DNA of 64,000 nucleotides from Luidia sarsii (lineage: Eukaryota; Echinodermata; Asteroidea; Paxillosida; Luidiidae). The translations under genes and the position numbers were made by a program. Every line of letters begins with the position of its first letter. The first letter of the stretch is position 1. Location of the stretch: NCBI GenBank assembly GCA_949987565.1, contig OX465120.1, forward strand, positions 1,064,901 to 1,128,900. Direction: 5' to 3'. The notes beneath the pieces were generated by a model, which ran no database searches, was not told the DNA's origin, and saw only the letters and a program-made list of their open reading frames with translations. This document shows, piece by piece, positions 1 through 11,824 of this stretch.

Positions 1-112
1 AAACCCAGGGTCAAACCCAGGTCAAACCCAGGTCAAACCCAGGTCAAACCCAGGGTCAAACCCAGGGTCAAACCCAGGTCAAACCCAGGGTCAAACCCAG
101 GTCCAGACTAAC
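1..112. repeat. 11-12 bp minisatellite at left edge
   Basis: About ten head-to-tail copies of CAAACCCAGGT or CAAACCCAGGGT open the window and continue beyond it to the left. The unit resembles but is not a telomere repeat. It probably lies in an intron of the prenylcysteine-oxidase-like gene, whose 3' exons must be further left. Confidence 0.9.
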
Positions 113-268
113 TAGAAATAATATTTTTGTTTCCTAGTCAGTTTTTCTTCATCCTTCGGACTCCTTTGTTGAAAATAAAGCGTAATTACAGTCAAATAAA
201 GTACTTTTTGTAGGAACAGGGTGCTTTGGGTCAGTATTACCACTGACGACTCATGCATTTACCATTAC

Positions 269-2504
269 CTGTGTATTCCAATGGCGCTGCAATCACCACT
301 ACGTCAGCCGGGGTGGTCACGTGACTCTCTTTCTGGCCGTGGGTCACCTCAAAGGTGCCGGCCTCCATCTTGGTTACCATGGTGACTGGGGAGTTGAGCT
401 GCAGGTCGCAGTCCGTGGCATTGATGGTTGCTCCAACGAGTTTGCTCATTCCACCCTTGGTGCGAAAAGCTGTAGAGGGAGAGAGAGAGTGAGAGACAGA
501 GAAAGGGAGAGAGACAGAGAGAGGGAGGGAGAGAGCAACCGAGAGAGGGGGGAGAGAGACATAGAAAGAGGGGGGATATGGTTAGAAATTATCAACTGAG
601 ACAAATGAAACAAAATCTGCCACTAAACCCAACTTCACCCAGCCCAACCCAACCCAACCCAACCCGACCCAACCCAACCCAACCCAACCCAACCCAACCC
701 AACCCAACCCAACCCACCCAACCCAACCCAACCCAACCCAACCCAACCCAACCCGACCCAACCCAACCCAACCCAACCCAACCCAACCCAACCCAACCCA
801 ACCCACCCAACCCAACCCAACCCAACCCAACCCAACCCAACCCATCCAAACCAAACCAAACCAAACCCAACCCAACCCAACCCAACCCAACCCAACCCAA
901 CCCAACCCAACCCACCAACCCAACCCAACCCAATCCAACCCAACCCAACCCAACCCAACCCAACCCACCAACCCAACCCAACCCAATCCAACCCATCCCA
1001 ACCCAATACAGCACAAAAATACTAACTTAGAAACCCTAACATCTCAGATAGGACTTTGTCTGCTACATGAGACTGGTGTACTGTAGTTTAGCAACTCAAG
1101 TCGCAGAAGGAGAGGACATAGCTGGTGCACTCACCGTCTTCAAAGGTTCCGGCAAGACTGACAACGCTCAGCATAGCACTAGCGCTCAACCCCTGTCCAA
1201 AGAAGACACGTGTATGCGGTTCCAGGAAATACTTCTGGATGGCTTCGCTGACCGGCGTGTTTCGGAAGAGAGCTTCGCCGGACTGACGGACGTAGAGGCC
1301 CAGTCCTCCGGCAGCCAGGAAGCCGGCCACCGAGACGAAGGCCCCCTCGTCTTGGGCACGGTAGTTTGCGGCAAGGGCAGCCAGGAACTCCTTCACCGTC
1401 GCCTCTAGGGCAGCGAGGGCTGACTGGTCATCTTTGAGGAGCTCAACGGGACGGCTGAGACGATGGCCGTCCCAGACAAACTGGCCGTCGCCGAGGGGTC
1501 TGGCCGGGAGATGAACTGTCGGCACATCAAGCTCATTGACGAGCTCGATGATGTTCCTGTCCGACAAAGACAAGGAGAAAACCAGGGGGGGGGCAAACTC
1601 AACGAGCTGCTTAACGAACTCCTTCCGGGAGCTCAGAATTCAGATTGCCGGTGATGCCGCTAGGACATGAGGAAGATGAGGAGGATGGGGAGGATTGTGA
1701 GGATGAAGGAGGATGGGGAGGATGAGGAGGATGGGGGATTGGGAAGGGGAGGATGGGGAGGATTGTGAGGATGAGGAGGATGGGGGATTGGGAAGGGGAG
1801 GATGGGGAGGATTGTGAGGATGATGGAGGATGGGGATGAGGAGAATGGGAAGGATTGGAGGAGGAGGAGGAAGAGGAGGAGAAGGAAGAGGAGGAGGAGG
1901 ATGTTGAAGAGGAGGATGAGGAGGAAGAGGAGGAGGAGGTTGAAGAGGATGACCAGATAGAAAAATAATTTCTTACCTTTGGAAACAATTGTACACTCCT
2001 GCTCCTTCATTCACAGTTTGGCCGAAGAATTCAGTGTCCTTTATTCGTCCACCTGAAAGTGAAAGAAATTGAAACCGAATACTGTAAGAGGAAGTATAGG
2101 AGGAAGAGGAGTAAGAGGGGAGGGGAGGGGAGGGGAGGGGAGGGGAGGGGAGGGGAGGGGAAGAGGCTGAGTGAGAGAGGAGGAAGAGAACGAGGATAGC
2201 AGGAGGGAGGAGAAAGATGAAGAAAGAGGATCAGAGGAAGGTCTGCCTCCCACTCACCGATCCTATCCCGTGCCTCCAGAATGGTCACCTTGGCGCCTGG
2301 CACCTGTTTCTTGAGGTGGTAGGCGCAGGAAGCTCCTCCGATACCGGCGCCTATGATCACCACGCGGGGCGAGCTTCCGAGAGGGGGCGGGGCCATTGGA
2401 GATGGGGGCGTGTCTCTAACAACAACAACCACAACAGCGACAACAGCAACCAAATACATCAACAGCAGCACAGTCCAAACCGCTGCCGATCTTTTGGCAG
2501 CCAT
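269..2504 (-). CDS. Prenylcysteine oxidase-like FAD protein, 5' part (4 exons, 3' end outside window)
   Basis: Family members are lysosomal FAD-dependent thioether oxidases that release free cysteine and an aldehyde from prenylcysteine. Coding exons, in transcription order: 2504-2258, 2052-1977, 1631-1135, 469-269. All have GT..AG borders and join in phase, giving 340 residues plus one base of the next codon. Residues 11-29 are a hydrophobic signal or anchor segment. Residues 48-57 hold the dinucleotide-binding GxGxxG (VVIIGAGIGG), with the acidic ribose-binding residue in ILEARD (about 77) and a GGR that fits the family's EVGGR motif. Exon 3 carries FGQGLSASAMLSVVSLAG and exon 4 DVVVIAAPLEYTG, matching the family's NYGQ..VGAVSL and DIVLVATPL stretches. 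The ATG at 2504 is chosen because it directly precedes the signal segment; an in-frame TTG lies upstream. The family residues around EAGGSVIHP are divergent here (NEGAGVYNC), so substrate is uncertain. The C-terminal part lies left of the window. Family assignment is fairly sure; orthology to PCYOX1 versus PCYOX1L is not. Confidence 0.8.
481..590. repeat. GA-rich purine tract
   Basis: Irregular GAGA-rich sequence in the third intron of the prenylcysteine-oxidase-like gene, just upstream (in transcript terms) of the exon at 469-269. In the transcript it reads as a CU-rich tract next to the acceptor. Confidence 0.8.
636..1010. repeat. (CCCAA)n pentanucleotide array, about 370 bp
   Basis: Nearly pure CCCAA units with rare CCCGA, CCCAT and CCACC variants, inside an intron of the prenylcysteine-oxidase-like gene. 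On the coding (minus) strand the unit is GGGTT, so the transcript carries many short G runs. A second array of the same unit and orientation lies in a TOP3B intron at about 44757-45160. Confidence 0.95.
1668..1962. repeat. GGA/GGATGG purine-rich array
   Basis: Imperfect units such as GAGGATGGGGAGGATTGTGA fill most of the intron between exons 1977-2052 and 1135-1631. In the transcript it is a long CU-rich stretch leading up to the acceptor before position 1631. Confidence 0.9.
2113..2161. repeat. (GGGGA)n array
   Basis: About ten GGGGA units in the first intron of the prenylcysteine-oxidase-like gene; CCCCU in the transcript. Confidence 0.9.
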
Positions 2505-2524
2505 TTTTAGAGCGATGTTAGGTT

Positions 2525-2652
2525 CTATTTCTACTAACAATGTACATGTAGTAGTAATACTACTACTAGTAAAGTTAGTGCTAGTAGTTGTAGTACTTAG
2601 AAGTACTAGTACTATGCCTACTACTAGTAGTAGTAGTAGGCATACTATGTAG
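2525..2652. repeat. TACTAGTA-rich imperfect palindromic repeat
   Basis: Dense TACTAG/CTAGTA trinucleotide-like units just upstream of the ATG at 2504, able to fold on itself. It sits where the promoter or 5' UTR of the oxidase-like gene should be. No TATA box was seen. Confidence 0.6.
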
Positions 2653-3890
2653 ATCTATCACAAAATCTTGAAGGTACTGGTAGGGTGAAACTTTTCTGAA
2701 GGTCAAGGAATGGCTTCTACACTTTGTCAAATCAATGGTATCCATGAAAAAAAAATTGCCAAAGTTTCCACTCTATCAGTCAATCATGTAATGTGAAAAA
2801 AACTGGTAAAAACGAACAATTCACTGTTAACCTTTTCAGACGTAGAGGGCGGTATTTTGTTCCAACGGTAGGCCTTTTGGGGGGGGTGTGGCGTGTAATA
2901 ATGAAAATAATGTTGTTTTTAAAACTAAAAGACATTCCATCGGCAACCCTCATCCTCCTGAGGGTCGGAGATGGACATGCCATTACGTCATGATGACGTC
3001 AGTCTGCAAACGGCTCATCGTCAACCAGTTCTCGATCATCAACTGAGGGAAAATTTCGCCCTTTTTTTTTTACGTGAATGAACCAAAATCATGACCGGCC
3101 ATTGGAATTGGATCAAAGAATATACATGATTCAAAGGTTTCACGGGTATTTCAGGGATAAAAACTGGGCATTTCCGTCCGGGGTAGTGGAAAAAACAAAC
3201 CGTTTTACCCTGCAAAAGTTCTTGGACCCTGAGTATCGCCCGACCGCCGTCCAAATTAAAAACAAAAAAGGGCGATTGCAAGGTCAAGTTACTCGGACAA
3301 CCGCAACTAACTAGACATTTCTACAGCATTGTTACCGTTAAAAATCCCTTTTCTGAACTAAATTCTTTTCTAAACTCACCCTGAAGTTGAGTTTTAGCTC
3401 TGAGCTGCTGCTGAGAAGAGGTCGGCGAGGGAAGAATGCATTATTTTTCGCGATCGGAATTGAGTTGTGTTTCGGCCTCATAAACTTTCCTTGAGCCTTG
3501 AGGTCAGTCCATGGTGTTATTGGAAGACCGCCCTCTGTTGGTCATTTATTTTGGCCGGCTATAAAACGATTTTTTTTTATTACTAATAATTATTTTTTAT
3601 GAATAGATGTTTATTTCATGATTGCAATAATTCATTACTGAGGTTAGTTCGGAATAATCTCCGGTATTTAGAAGGAAAAAAACGAGGACGTTGTAAACTA
3701 AAATTGTCTTGTTTTGATCATTGTTAATTTGTTGGTTACTATACTAGAAGTACTGCTAATACAATTATTTTGAATAATTCAAAGGTCACTAGAACAATAA
3801 GCCGCGCATAATACTGAATAATCATAACCAGGGTTGCTGACCTATAATTCGCTTGATAATAATTGCACATAATATTATAATTATAGGCCA
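2653..3890. other. Intergenic, no gene recognised
   Basis: AT-rich unique sequence. It has a pair of CRE-like TGACGTCA sites near 2990-3000. Open frames are short and have no recognisable domain. Confidence 0.5.
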
Positions 3891-3894
3891 CATA

Positions 3895-4612
3895 TCCATC
3901 TGTGTCTCTTTCTCTGTCTCTGTCTCAATCTCTGTCTCTGTCTCTGTCTCTGTCTCTGTCTCTGTCTCTGTCTCTGTCTCTGTCTCTGTCTCTGTCTCTG
4001 TCTCTGTCTCTGTCTCGATCTGTCTCTGTCTCTGTCTCTGTCTCTGTCTCTGTCTCTGTCTCTGTCTCTGTCTCTGTCTCTGTCTCTGTCTCTGTCTCTG
4101 TCTCTGTCTCAATCTCTGTCTCTGTGTCTGTCTCTGTCTCTGTCTCTGTCTCTGTCTCTGTCTCTGTCTCTGTCTCTGTCTCTGTCTCTGTCTCTGTCTC
4201 TGTCTCTGTCTCTGTCTCTGTCTCAATCTCTGTCTCTGTGTCTGTCTCTGTCTCTGTCTCTGTCTCTGTCTCTGTCTCTGTCTCTGTCTCTGTCTCAATC
4301 TCTGTCTCTGTGTCTCTGTCTCTGTCTCTGTCTCAATCTCTGTCTCTGTCTCTGTCTCTGTCTCTGTCTCTGTCTCTGTCTCGATCTGTCTCTGTCTCGA
4401 TCTGTCTCTGTCTCTGTCTCTGTCTCTGTCTCTGTCTCTGTCTCTGTCTCTGTCTCTGTCTCTGTCTATGTCTATGTCTCGATCTGTCTCTGTCATATCC
4501 CTGTCTCTGTTTCTATCTTTGTCTCTGTCTATGTGTCCTTGTCTGTGTCTGTGTCTGTCTCTGTCTCGGTTTCTGTCTATCTGTCTGTCTGTCTGTCTCT
4601 CTCTCTCCATCC
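3895..4612. repeat. (CTGTCT)n hexanucleotide array, about 715 bp
   Basis: Long run of CTGTCT with sporadic CTCAAT, CTCGAT and CTGTGT variants. Several open frames cross it on both strands, but they only encode two-residue periodicities (for example SV or LC) and are not genes. It grades into a CT-rich tail. Confidence 0.95.
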
Positions 4613-4873
4613 CTCCACTCTCTCTCTCATAATTGAATGGATTTTTTTCTCTCTCTCTCTCTCTGTCTCTCTCCCTCTCAGTCTCCCTCCCTCTCGTCTC
4701 AAGTCTCTCTCTCTCCCTCTCTATTTCTCTCTCTGTCTCTCTGTCTCACTCTCTCTCGTCTCACTCTCTCCTCTCTCTCCCTCACTCTTTCTCCCTCCCC
4801 CTCTCTTTCGCTCCCCCTCCACCCCTCTCTCTGTCTCTTTATCTCTCGATCCCTCTCCATCTCTCTCTATAAT
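4613..4873. repeat. CT-rich low-complexity tail
   Basis: Irregular (CT)n, CTCTCCCT and CTGTCT mixture that continues the preceding array. Confidence 0.85.
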
Positions 4874-4874
4874 A

Positions 4875-5344
4875 TATTAATAATTCAGTCCCTCCCACCT
4901 TCATCGATCCTGCAAGTTAAAAAAAAAAAAAAGGACGAGCGATAGCCGGCAGGAAATAGTCGGGCCCTTGAGGTGTTGTGAAGACGGCTTGTATTACCGA
5001 GAGAGCGGACAGGGAACCAACCTATTGAGAAGGGACCTGAGAAAGCTTGTACACGCTGCACTGACGATCTATGGTGCACTCGGGGTGCATAGGAAAAGCA
5101 CTGGCATCTAACAGCAGCAGAGATTTTCCTTAAGAGCATCGATTCAAGATTGAAGAGAAAAATAAAAATGGTTCACGGTCTTCTGCTTCCTAAGCTCGTT
5201 TTCCGATGACGTCACCAATGCAAGCATCACCTCTAGTTTTGGGTATCGTCGACTTCGACCATGTCTGTTGTACGAGCGTGACGCAATGATGACGTCACCG
5301 ATACAAACATCATCTCCGGCTTTTAAAAAAAATATTTTGGGCAT
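4875..5344. other. Intergenic; two CRE-containing direct repeats
   Basis: No gene seen. Near 5205-5235 and 5290-5320 there are two related stretches starting GATGACGTCACC and ending in CATCAYCTC, each with a full TGACGTCA palindrome about 85 bp apart. Confidence 0.5.
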
Positions 5345-5575
5345 ATGTTTCGCGAAAATGCAGCATTCAACGCCGTACTGTTCCGAAAAATAGTGTCGAT
5401 CTCGGTGAGACGTAAACGATTTCTTTTACTCATTTCTCCCAAAATACAAAATTGTAGGCAGACATTTTCTCAGTGCGAGGTTTCAACTATAACCATCTTC
5501 AAACTGTATAAGTTTCATGTAAATCTGTGAACATTTCTGTTTTTCGATCTTACCAATGTTGTGTAGGGACTTTAA
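5345..5575 (-). mobile_element. Truncated TTTAAA-flanked MITE (subfamily 1)
   Basis: Reverse-oriented partial copy of the element complete at 58833-59209. It contains the internal blocks TTCGGAACAGTACGGCG and TACATGAAACTTATAC (as reverse complement) and ends at 5575 with the terminal repeat CCAATGTTGTGTAGGGACTT followed by TAAA. The other end is missing at about 5345. Confidence 0.8.
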
Positions 5576-5940
5576 ACTGCCCGCGGTAAAACATAAGGAG
5601 TACTTCACAACATTATTTTTTTCGTGGTGAAATGCTATACCCCTACCGCGGTAGACAAGTTCCAGTTCTGTTACCCCAAAAAATATATAGAATGAAAAAT
5701 GGCTCCGCAAACACGACTCACGACAATCCTTGTTTGTATCTTGGGTGCACGAGAGAGCTCCGCTCGGGTGCTTGTTGCCATGGCAACAGACGGCACCCTC
5801 CTCCCTCCTCTCCCCGTTTCCTCGCCTCGCTCGCAGGAGAGCAAATACCATCTACTGACCTTAATGTCCGCGGTGCGCGGTCGGGAGAATGTTCGTCCTG
5901 GCAGAGTCAACAGAGGATCGGCAAGCTGGGAAGAATGCAA

Positions 5941-5960
5941 GAGAGAGGGTGAGAGAGACA

Positions 5961-6056
<96 letters not shown>

Positions 6057-6120
6057 TGGAGAGAGAGAGAGAGAGGGTGAGAGAGACAGATGGAGAGAGA
6101 GAGAGAGAGAGAGAGAGACA

Positions 6121-6168
<48 letters not shown>

Positions 6169-6227
6169 AGAGAGAGAGAGAAGGAGAGAGAGAGATGTGG
6201 AGAGAGGGAGAGAGAAGGAGGGAGAAG

Positions 6228-6264
<37 letters not shown>

Positions 6265-6341
6265 AGAGAGAGAGAGAGAGAGAGACAGATGGAGAGAGAG
6301 AGAGAAGGAGAGAGAGAGAGGGGGAGAGAGAGAGAGAGAAA

Positions 6342-6399
<58 letters not shown>

Positions 6400-6695
6400 T
6401 AGATAGAGAGAGAGGGGGAGAGAGAGAGAGAGAGAGTGGGGAGTGAGAGCTAGAGGAGAGAGAGTGAGAGAGAGATAGAAAGAGATTGGAGAGAGAGGGA
6501 GAGAGACAGAGAGGCAGAGAGAGATAATGAGAGAGGGGGAGAGAGAGATAGAGAGAGAGATGGAGAGGGGGAATGAGAGAGGGGGGAGTATAGAGAGGGG
6601 AGGGGAGGGAGAGAGAGGGGAGAGGGAGGGGGAGAGAGAGAAATGGGGTGAGAAAGAGAGGGGGGGCAGATAAAAGAGAGAGAGAGAGAGAGCTT
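5941..6695. repeat. (GA)n-rich array with GACAGATGGA interruptions, about 750 bp
   Basis: Mostly AGAGAG with repeated GACAGATGG blocks. Frames through it encode RE-rich or SL-rich artefacts. No gene is supported. Confidence 0.95.
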
Positions 6696-7300
6696 GAATA
6701 AGCGCACACAAACTAACACACCATCAGCAAATATCAAACCATTAGCTGAAAACATACACACATACAAACATGGCGACAAACATCCCTTACATTAGTCACG
6801 TATGTTCGCTCTGTTGCATACACGTAACATTTTCACCTTCACGCTAAAGTGTTACGTCAACACACAGATCGACCAATCGATACAAGGTTTTTGTCTAACT
6901 CCAACATCAATACAAGAATGTTGCAATTAGTTAATAATTACTGACGGCCCGAAGTGCGACCTTCCTCAGGCAGAGAGCCGACGAGAAAGCTCCTGCTACG
7001 ATCCAAACTCCAGGGCCTTCGATATAATCAGTCTAGGACCAACTAATTAAGTATAGCTTAAAGTGCTGGCGGCATTGATTTGAAGGTGGGCTGAGGCGAC
7101 GGATTTAAAATAAATAGAGCTATCCAATTATTGTCTTAATTATTTTAATCAATTGCAAAGTTTGAGCATGGATTCAAAATCCTCTCAGAACATTCCAGAC
7201 CAAGACGATGCTAGTTTGGATCGATGATGTCTGTCGACGAGGCTCAGATGGAACCGAGATGTCAAAAGGCCCTCGACTTTTGTGAGATTTACATTTTTAA
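6696..7300. other. Intergenic, weak traces of dispersed repeat
   Basis: No gene seen. About 6950-7025 contains a decayed copy of the dispersed CTTTGAGAAAGGTCCTGCTA motif family, with CTCCTGCTACGATCC recognisable. Confidence 0.4.
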
Positions 7301-7735
7301 TCTCAGGATGAGACTTGAAGGTTTGCATGGTGGAATACTATTGTGGAAGGTTTTGCGGTGACACCATGTAGCACTTCTCTTTTGAGAAGGAGTGTGGCTA
7401 AGAGCCAGTAACTCAGATAAGACTTGGAGGTTTGCAAGGTGGAAATACTATTGTGGAAGGTTTGCGGTGACACCATGTAACACTTCTCTTTCAAGAAGGA
7501 GTGTGGCTCTGATGAAAAGAGCCGGTAACTCAACGTTTCGGGTAGTGTGTAAACTCTGCCCGTTATCAGGAGACTCGTAGCAGGACCTTTCTCAAAGGCA
7601 GATAAATAATGTCCTGCTAGCTAGGATCCAAACGTCAGGCCCACTACATTTTGAGATTTGCATTTTTAGTAAATTAAGTCAGTAAGAAGTTAGCAATATT
7701 GTTTGTATAATTACTCTAAATCATTTAAATTTTTA
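7300..7735. mobile_element. Dispersed retroelement-end repeats (GAAACGT family)
   Basis: Two near-identical stretches of about 125 bp (7315-7405 and 7425-7515) share GCGGTGACACCATGTA and CACTTCTCTT. They are followed by AACTCAACGTTTCGGGTAGT..CCCGTTATCAGGAG, whose reverse complement reads CTGATAA-stem-CCCGAAACGTTGAG. Next comes a CTTTGAGAAAGG/GGATCCAAACGTCAGGCC block to about 7650. The same modules recur at 36.1, 60.1-61.05 and many other places, showing a dispersed family. I infer Penelope-like or related retroelement ends. Confidence 0.55.
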
Positions 7736-7739
7736 GTCA

Positions 7740-8064
7740 GAAAACAGTTTATTACTCGTAAAAAACTGAGGATTCAGGAATACAGGCAACTTTTTTTACG
7801 CAAGAAGAGAAGAATAATTTTATGCATTCGACCCTTATTTTGAAGGAAGAGGGGGAAGAATTGTATCCCTGAGAAAGTAAACGCGCAGGAGTGAAACAAG
7901 GAAGATAAACACGTCGCCAGGCAATGACCAGCCTACCTCCTGCAATAACATCACTCGACCTCCTTCTCTCACCTCTCTAGCTTCCCTCGAGCGACGTCCG
8001 GTCCCATCACGCTTCCCCTCAAACCCGCCCTCCCATCCCCCGTCGCAAGACCGTCCTCAATCTA

Positions 8065-8065
<1 letters not shown>
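7740..8065. other. Intergenic, no gene recognised
   Basis: Unique sequence without convincing open frames or repeats. Confidence 0.4.
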
Positions 8066-8124
<59 letters not shown>

Positions 8125-8640
8125 GTCTCTCTGTCTCTCTCTCTCTCTCCCCTCTCTATACTTCCCCATTCTTTCTGTCTGTCCCCCTCTGTCTCTCTCT
8201 GTCCTGTCTCTTTCTGTCTGTCTCTCTTTTTCTCTCTCTGCCTCTCTCTGTCTGTCTCTCTGTCTCTCTCTCTCTCTCCCCTCTCTATACCTCCCCATTC
8301 TTTCTGTCTGTACCCCTCTGTCTCTCTGTCCTGTCTCTTTCTGTCTCTCCCGTCTCTATTTCTCTCCGTGTGTCTCTCTGTCTTTCTGTCTCGACCTGTC
8401 TCTCTACCTGTCTTTGTCTGTCTCTCTGTATCTGTCTCTCTGTCTCTATCTCTCTGTCTCTGTCTCTCTGTCTCTATCTCTCTGTCTCTTTGTCTCTGTC
8501 TATCTGTCTCTCTGTCTTTGTTTCTATGTCTCTATCTCTTTGTCTATCTCTGTTTCTCCCTGTCTCTTCTCGTCTCTGTCCTACCTGTCTCTCTGTGTGT
8601 CCCCTTCTCTCCCTCTCCTTCCCCTCTCTATACCCCTCCC
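8066..8640. repeat. (CT)n and CTGTCT array
   Basis: Pure CT run at 8072-8120, then CTGTCTCT-type units. A unit of about 125 bp containing CCCCATTCTTTCTGTCTGT is present twice (about 8164 and 8290). Confidence 0.9.
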
Positions 8641-8935
8641 GTACTTGTCCTTTACTTCTCTTCCTTCCACCTCCCCTTCCTCCCCCTCCTCTTTCCCTCC
8701 TCCCTCTCCCCCTCTCACCTTACTCTTCATCATTCCGGCCCCTCCCTCTCGCATCGGCATCCTCCCCTCCTCCTCCCCCTCCTCCTCCTCCTCCTCCTCC
8801 TCTCCTCCTCCTCCTCCTCCTCCTCCTCCTCCTCCTCCTCCTCCTCCTCCTCCCCTCCCCTTCCTCCTTCTCCCCATCCTCCCCCGCCTCATCCCCTTCT
8901 CCTTCCCCTTTTCCTTCCCCTCCTGCTCCTCCTGT
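8641..8935. repeat. (CCT)n-rich array
   Basis: Trinucleotide CCT runs (especially 8762-8850) in C/T-only sequence. Confidence 0.9.
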
Positions 8936-9317
8936 GTCATCCAATTTGCGAGGATTAACCGACTCGGATTTTCATCGCGATAATTGACGTGGACAGGACA
9001 CAGTCGAGGACTCAATTCCGAGGACTCCCCACGAACGACCCACGACACCGCGAGCCGGCCAGCCAAACACACCGGGCCCAGCTGCGGCAGACGGTATGCC
9101 CACTAGCCCCAGGCACGCTCGCCTCGGCTACGAGTACCGGACAAAATCTGCGCACTAGGGTTTTTCTTTTTCTGTCTACCGCTTGACCACCACAGACATA
9201 CGATGCTATCCTCCCATCTCATGCTCTATATCTGCCTGTCATCACATCCATCCGATAATACAAATCACATGCACATTCTAACGTTGGTTCAGCTCCACAG
9301 TAAAGTTTGAGAAATAA
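8936..9317. other. Short unique island between CCT arrays, no gene recognised
   Basis: Non-repetitive and moderately GC-rich. An open frame at 8989-9186 has no recognisable similarity. Confidence 0.4.
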
Positions 9318-9735
9318 TTCTTCTTCTCCTTTTCCCCCTCCTCCCTAGCCTCATCCTCCTCTTTATTCTCCTCTTCCTCCTCCTCCTCCTCCTCCTCCTC
9401 CTCCCCCTCCTCCTCCTCCTCCTCCTCCTCCTCCTCCTCCTCCTCCTTATCATCATCCTCCAACTCTTCCTCCTCCTACTTACCCTCTCCTTCTAATCAC
9501 CGTCATTCTCCTCTTTCCTCCTCTTTCTCCTCTTCCTCCTCCTCTTCCCCTTCTCCTCCTCCTCCCCTTCTCCTCCTCCTCCTCCCCTCCTCCTTCTCCC
9601 CTCCTCCTCATCCCCCTCCTCCTCCCCCTCTTCCTCCTCTTCACCCTCTCATCCTAATCATCATCATCATCCTCTTTCCTCCTCTTTCTCCTCCTCATCC
9701 CCTCCCCCTCCTCCCCCTCCTCTTCCTCCTGTCAG
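9318..9735. repeat. (CCT)n-rich array, second
   Basis: CCT and CTCCTT units with CATCAT interruptions. The opposite strand would encode poly-Glu and is not a credible gene. Confidence 0.9.
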
Positions 9736-10162
9736 TAGACCAATATCAAACCTCTCTCACAGATGAGATGTTAACCAAAATAATTGCATCGTTTCACAGC
9801 AGACATGATTTGATGTTTATGGAAACAAGATTGGATACAGGAAAGTAAAAAAACAAATCCTGGAGCAGGAACCGATTAAATTTCTTGGACAACATGAAAG
9901 GCTAATAACATTGTCAGACAACGCGGGCCTGTAAATCCATTCCAACCAGACGCCCGTATATGCCTGGATTGAATATCCGCTCGTTACCGTCTCCAATATC
10001 CCCCCTCGCATCCTCGCCACTTCCTCTTCCCTTTGAGACACCTCGTTAGAATGTTTATCCTCCCGCTCGGCAATGGGAGACACCCTTGTCAAGCGATCGC
10101 GTGCTAGGTAAGTTGAAACGGATGCGACTCGTGCATATTATAACGCTGCGAGCGCATGGATT
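9736..10162. other. Intergenic, no gene recognised
   Basis: Unique sequence. The open frame on the minus strand at 9817-10092 shows no domain. Confidence 0.4.
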
Positions 10163-10196
10163 GAGCTCTCTCATCTCTCCAATCTCTCTCTCTCTC

Positions 10197-10273
<77 letters not shown>

Positions 10274-10317
10274 TCCCCTCCCCCTCTCTCTCTCTCTCTC
10301 TCCCCCTCTCCCCTCCC

Positions 10318-10363
<46 letters not shown>

Positions 10364-10372
10364 TCCCCTCCC

Positions 10373-10420
<48 letters not shown>

Positions 10421-10427
10421 TCCCCTC

Positions 10428-10475
<48 letters not shown>

Positions 10476-10484
10476 TCCCCTCCC

Positions 10485-10518
<34 letters not shown>

Positions 10519-10915
10519 CCTCTCCCCTCCCTCTCTCTCTCCCTTTCTCTCTCTCCCCCTCTCTCTCCCTCTATCTTACTCTTTCTCCCTCTCTTTCAAT
10601 CTCTCTCCTCTTTTCTCCCCCTTTCCCTTCCTCTCCCCTCTCTCTTCATTTCTCCCCTCTCCCCTCTCTCCCCTCCCTCTCTCCCTTTGTCTCTCCTCTG
10701 TGCTCTCTCTCCTATCTCTCTCCCTCTCTCTTTCCCTCAACCTCTCTCTCTCTCATTCTCTCACTCGCTCTTTTTCCATCTCGATTCCCCACCCTTCCCC
10801 TCTCTCTCTTCTCTTCTTTCTCTCTCCCCTTTCACTTTCTCTCCCCACCTCTCCCTCTTTCTCTCTCCACATTTCTCTTTGTTTCTTTATCTCTCTCTTC
10901 TCTCTCACTGTCACA
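10163..10915. repeat. (CT)n / CCCTCTCC pyrimidine array, about 750 bp
   Basis: CT dinucleotide blocks separated by CCCTCTCCCCTCCC, in a higher-order repeat of about 65-70 bp between 10200 and 10550. Confidence 0.95.
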
Positions 10916-11824
10916 CTCGAACATTCCTCTCTAATAGCTACGTTGTCTACTAAAACGCGATGAAAAAACAAAACTCACGCCGTACAGCCGTAATACATGA
11001 TTTTACGATTTGTTTTTTTTATTATTATTTTTCTTTACCGTGGGGCATTTCGTGTCCACCGTAACGTCCGTATCACGTCTGTACGTCACTGCGACGTTGC
11101 CAGGGGGATTAGGTGTTCATAGTCTGTGGTGGTAATCCTACGCCGCGGGCAATGGCTTTAAACACGCAAGAGTCTGGGTTACAGACCTTGCATGACATCG
11201 CACTTATAAACGCCGTAGATTAGTTTTATCTTTCTTTCTTTTGACTAGAAGACAGACATAATTATCATATCTGCCTTGCCAAAGATTCTTCAAGATCTGC
11301 CTGTCACGAAATCACTGAACAAAATCCACCAGTGTCTGTTGGGCTCACGAAACGATCCTTCGCTGATACCTCGAGTAATCTCCTAGACTTACAAAATGTC
11401 AAAACACAGATTTTGAAAACAAAAAATTGACCGCGTGACAAACCTCTTGTCAATCGAGAAGTCTGGAGCCCCGACTCTGATACCTTTACTGGAGTGGGAG
11501 ATAAGCGCTCTCATGTTCTCCCCCTTCTCACCCTACCTCAATCTCTCTATCTCCCCTCCCTTCCCTCTATCTTTCGCTATTATCATGAGCAGATGCATTG
11601 AGCGGTGTTTGTGCTGCATAATAAGAATCCGTGGTAGGCATGACACTTCGATTAGGAGTAAGTAGATAGGACGTGGATGGCGTTGGATTGGCATGAAATG
11701 CTAGGAACTTGACCCGTTGAAGTGTTTACTGATCACCTGGTGGACTTAGTAAGCAAACGAATTGCCGCCTTTCCACTAACCTCAAGTTTGAAATCAATCC
11801 TTGGTAGAATCAGGTGTCTCTGTT
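10916..11824. other. Intergenic, no gene recognised
   Basis: Unique sequence, AT-rich near 11000-11040. No coding pattern is supported. Confidence 0.4.

Noticed and set aside
3822..4636. Overlapping open frames of 240-260 codons
   Set aside because: CTGTCT hexanucleotide array read in several frames.
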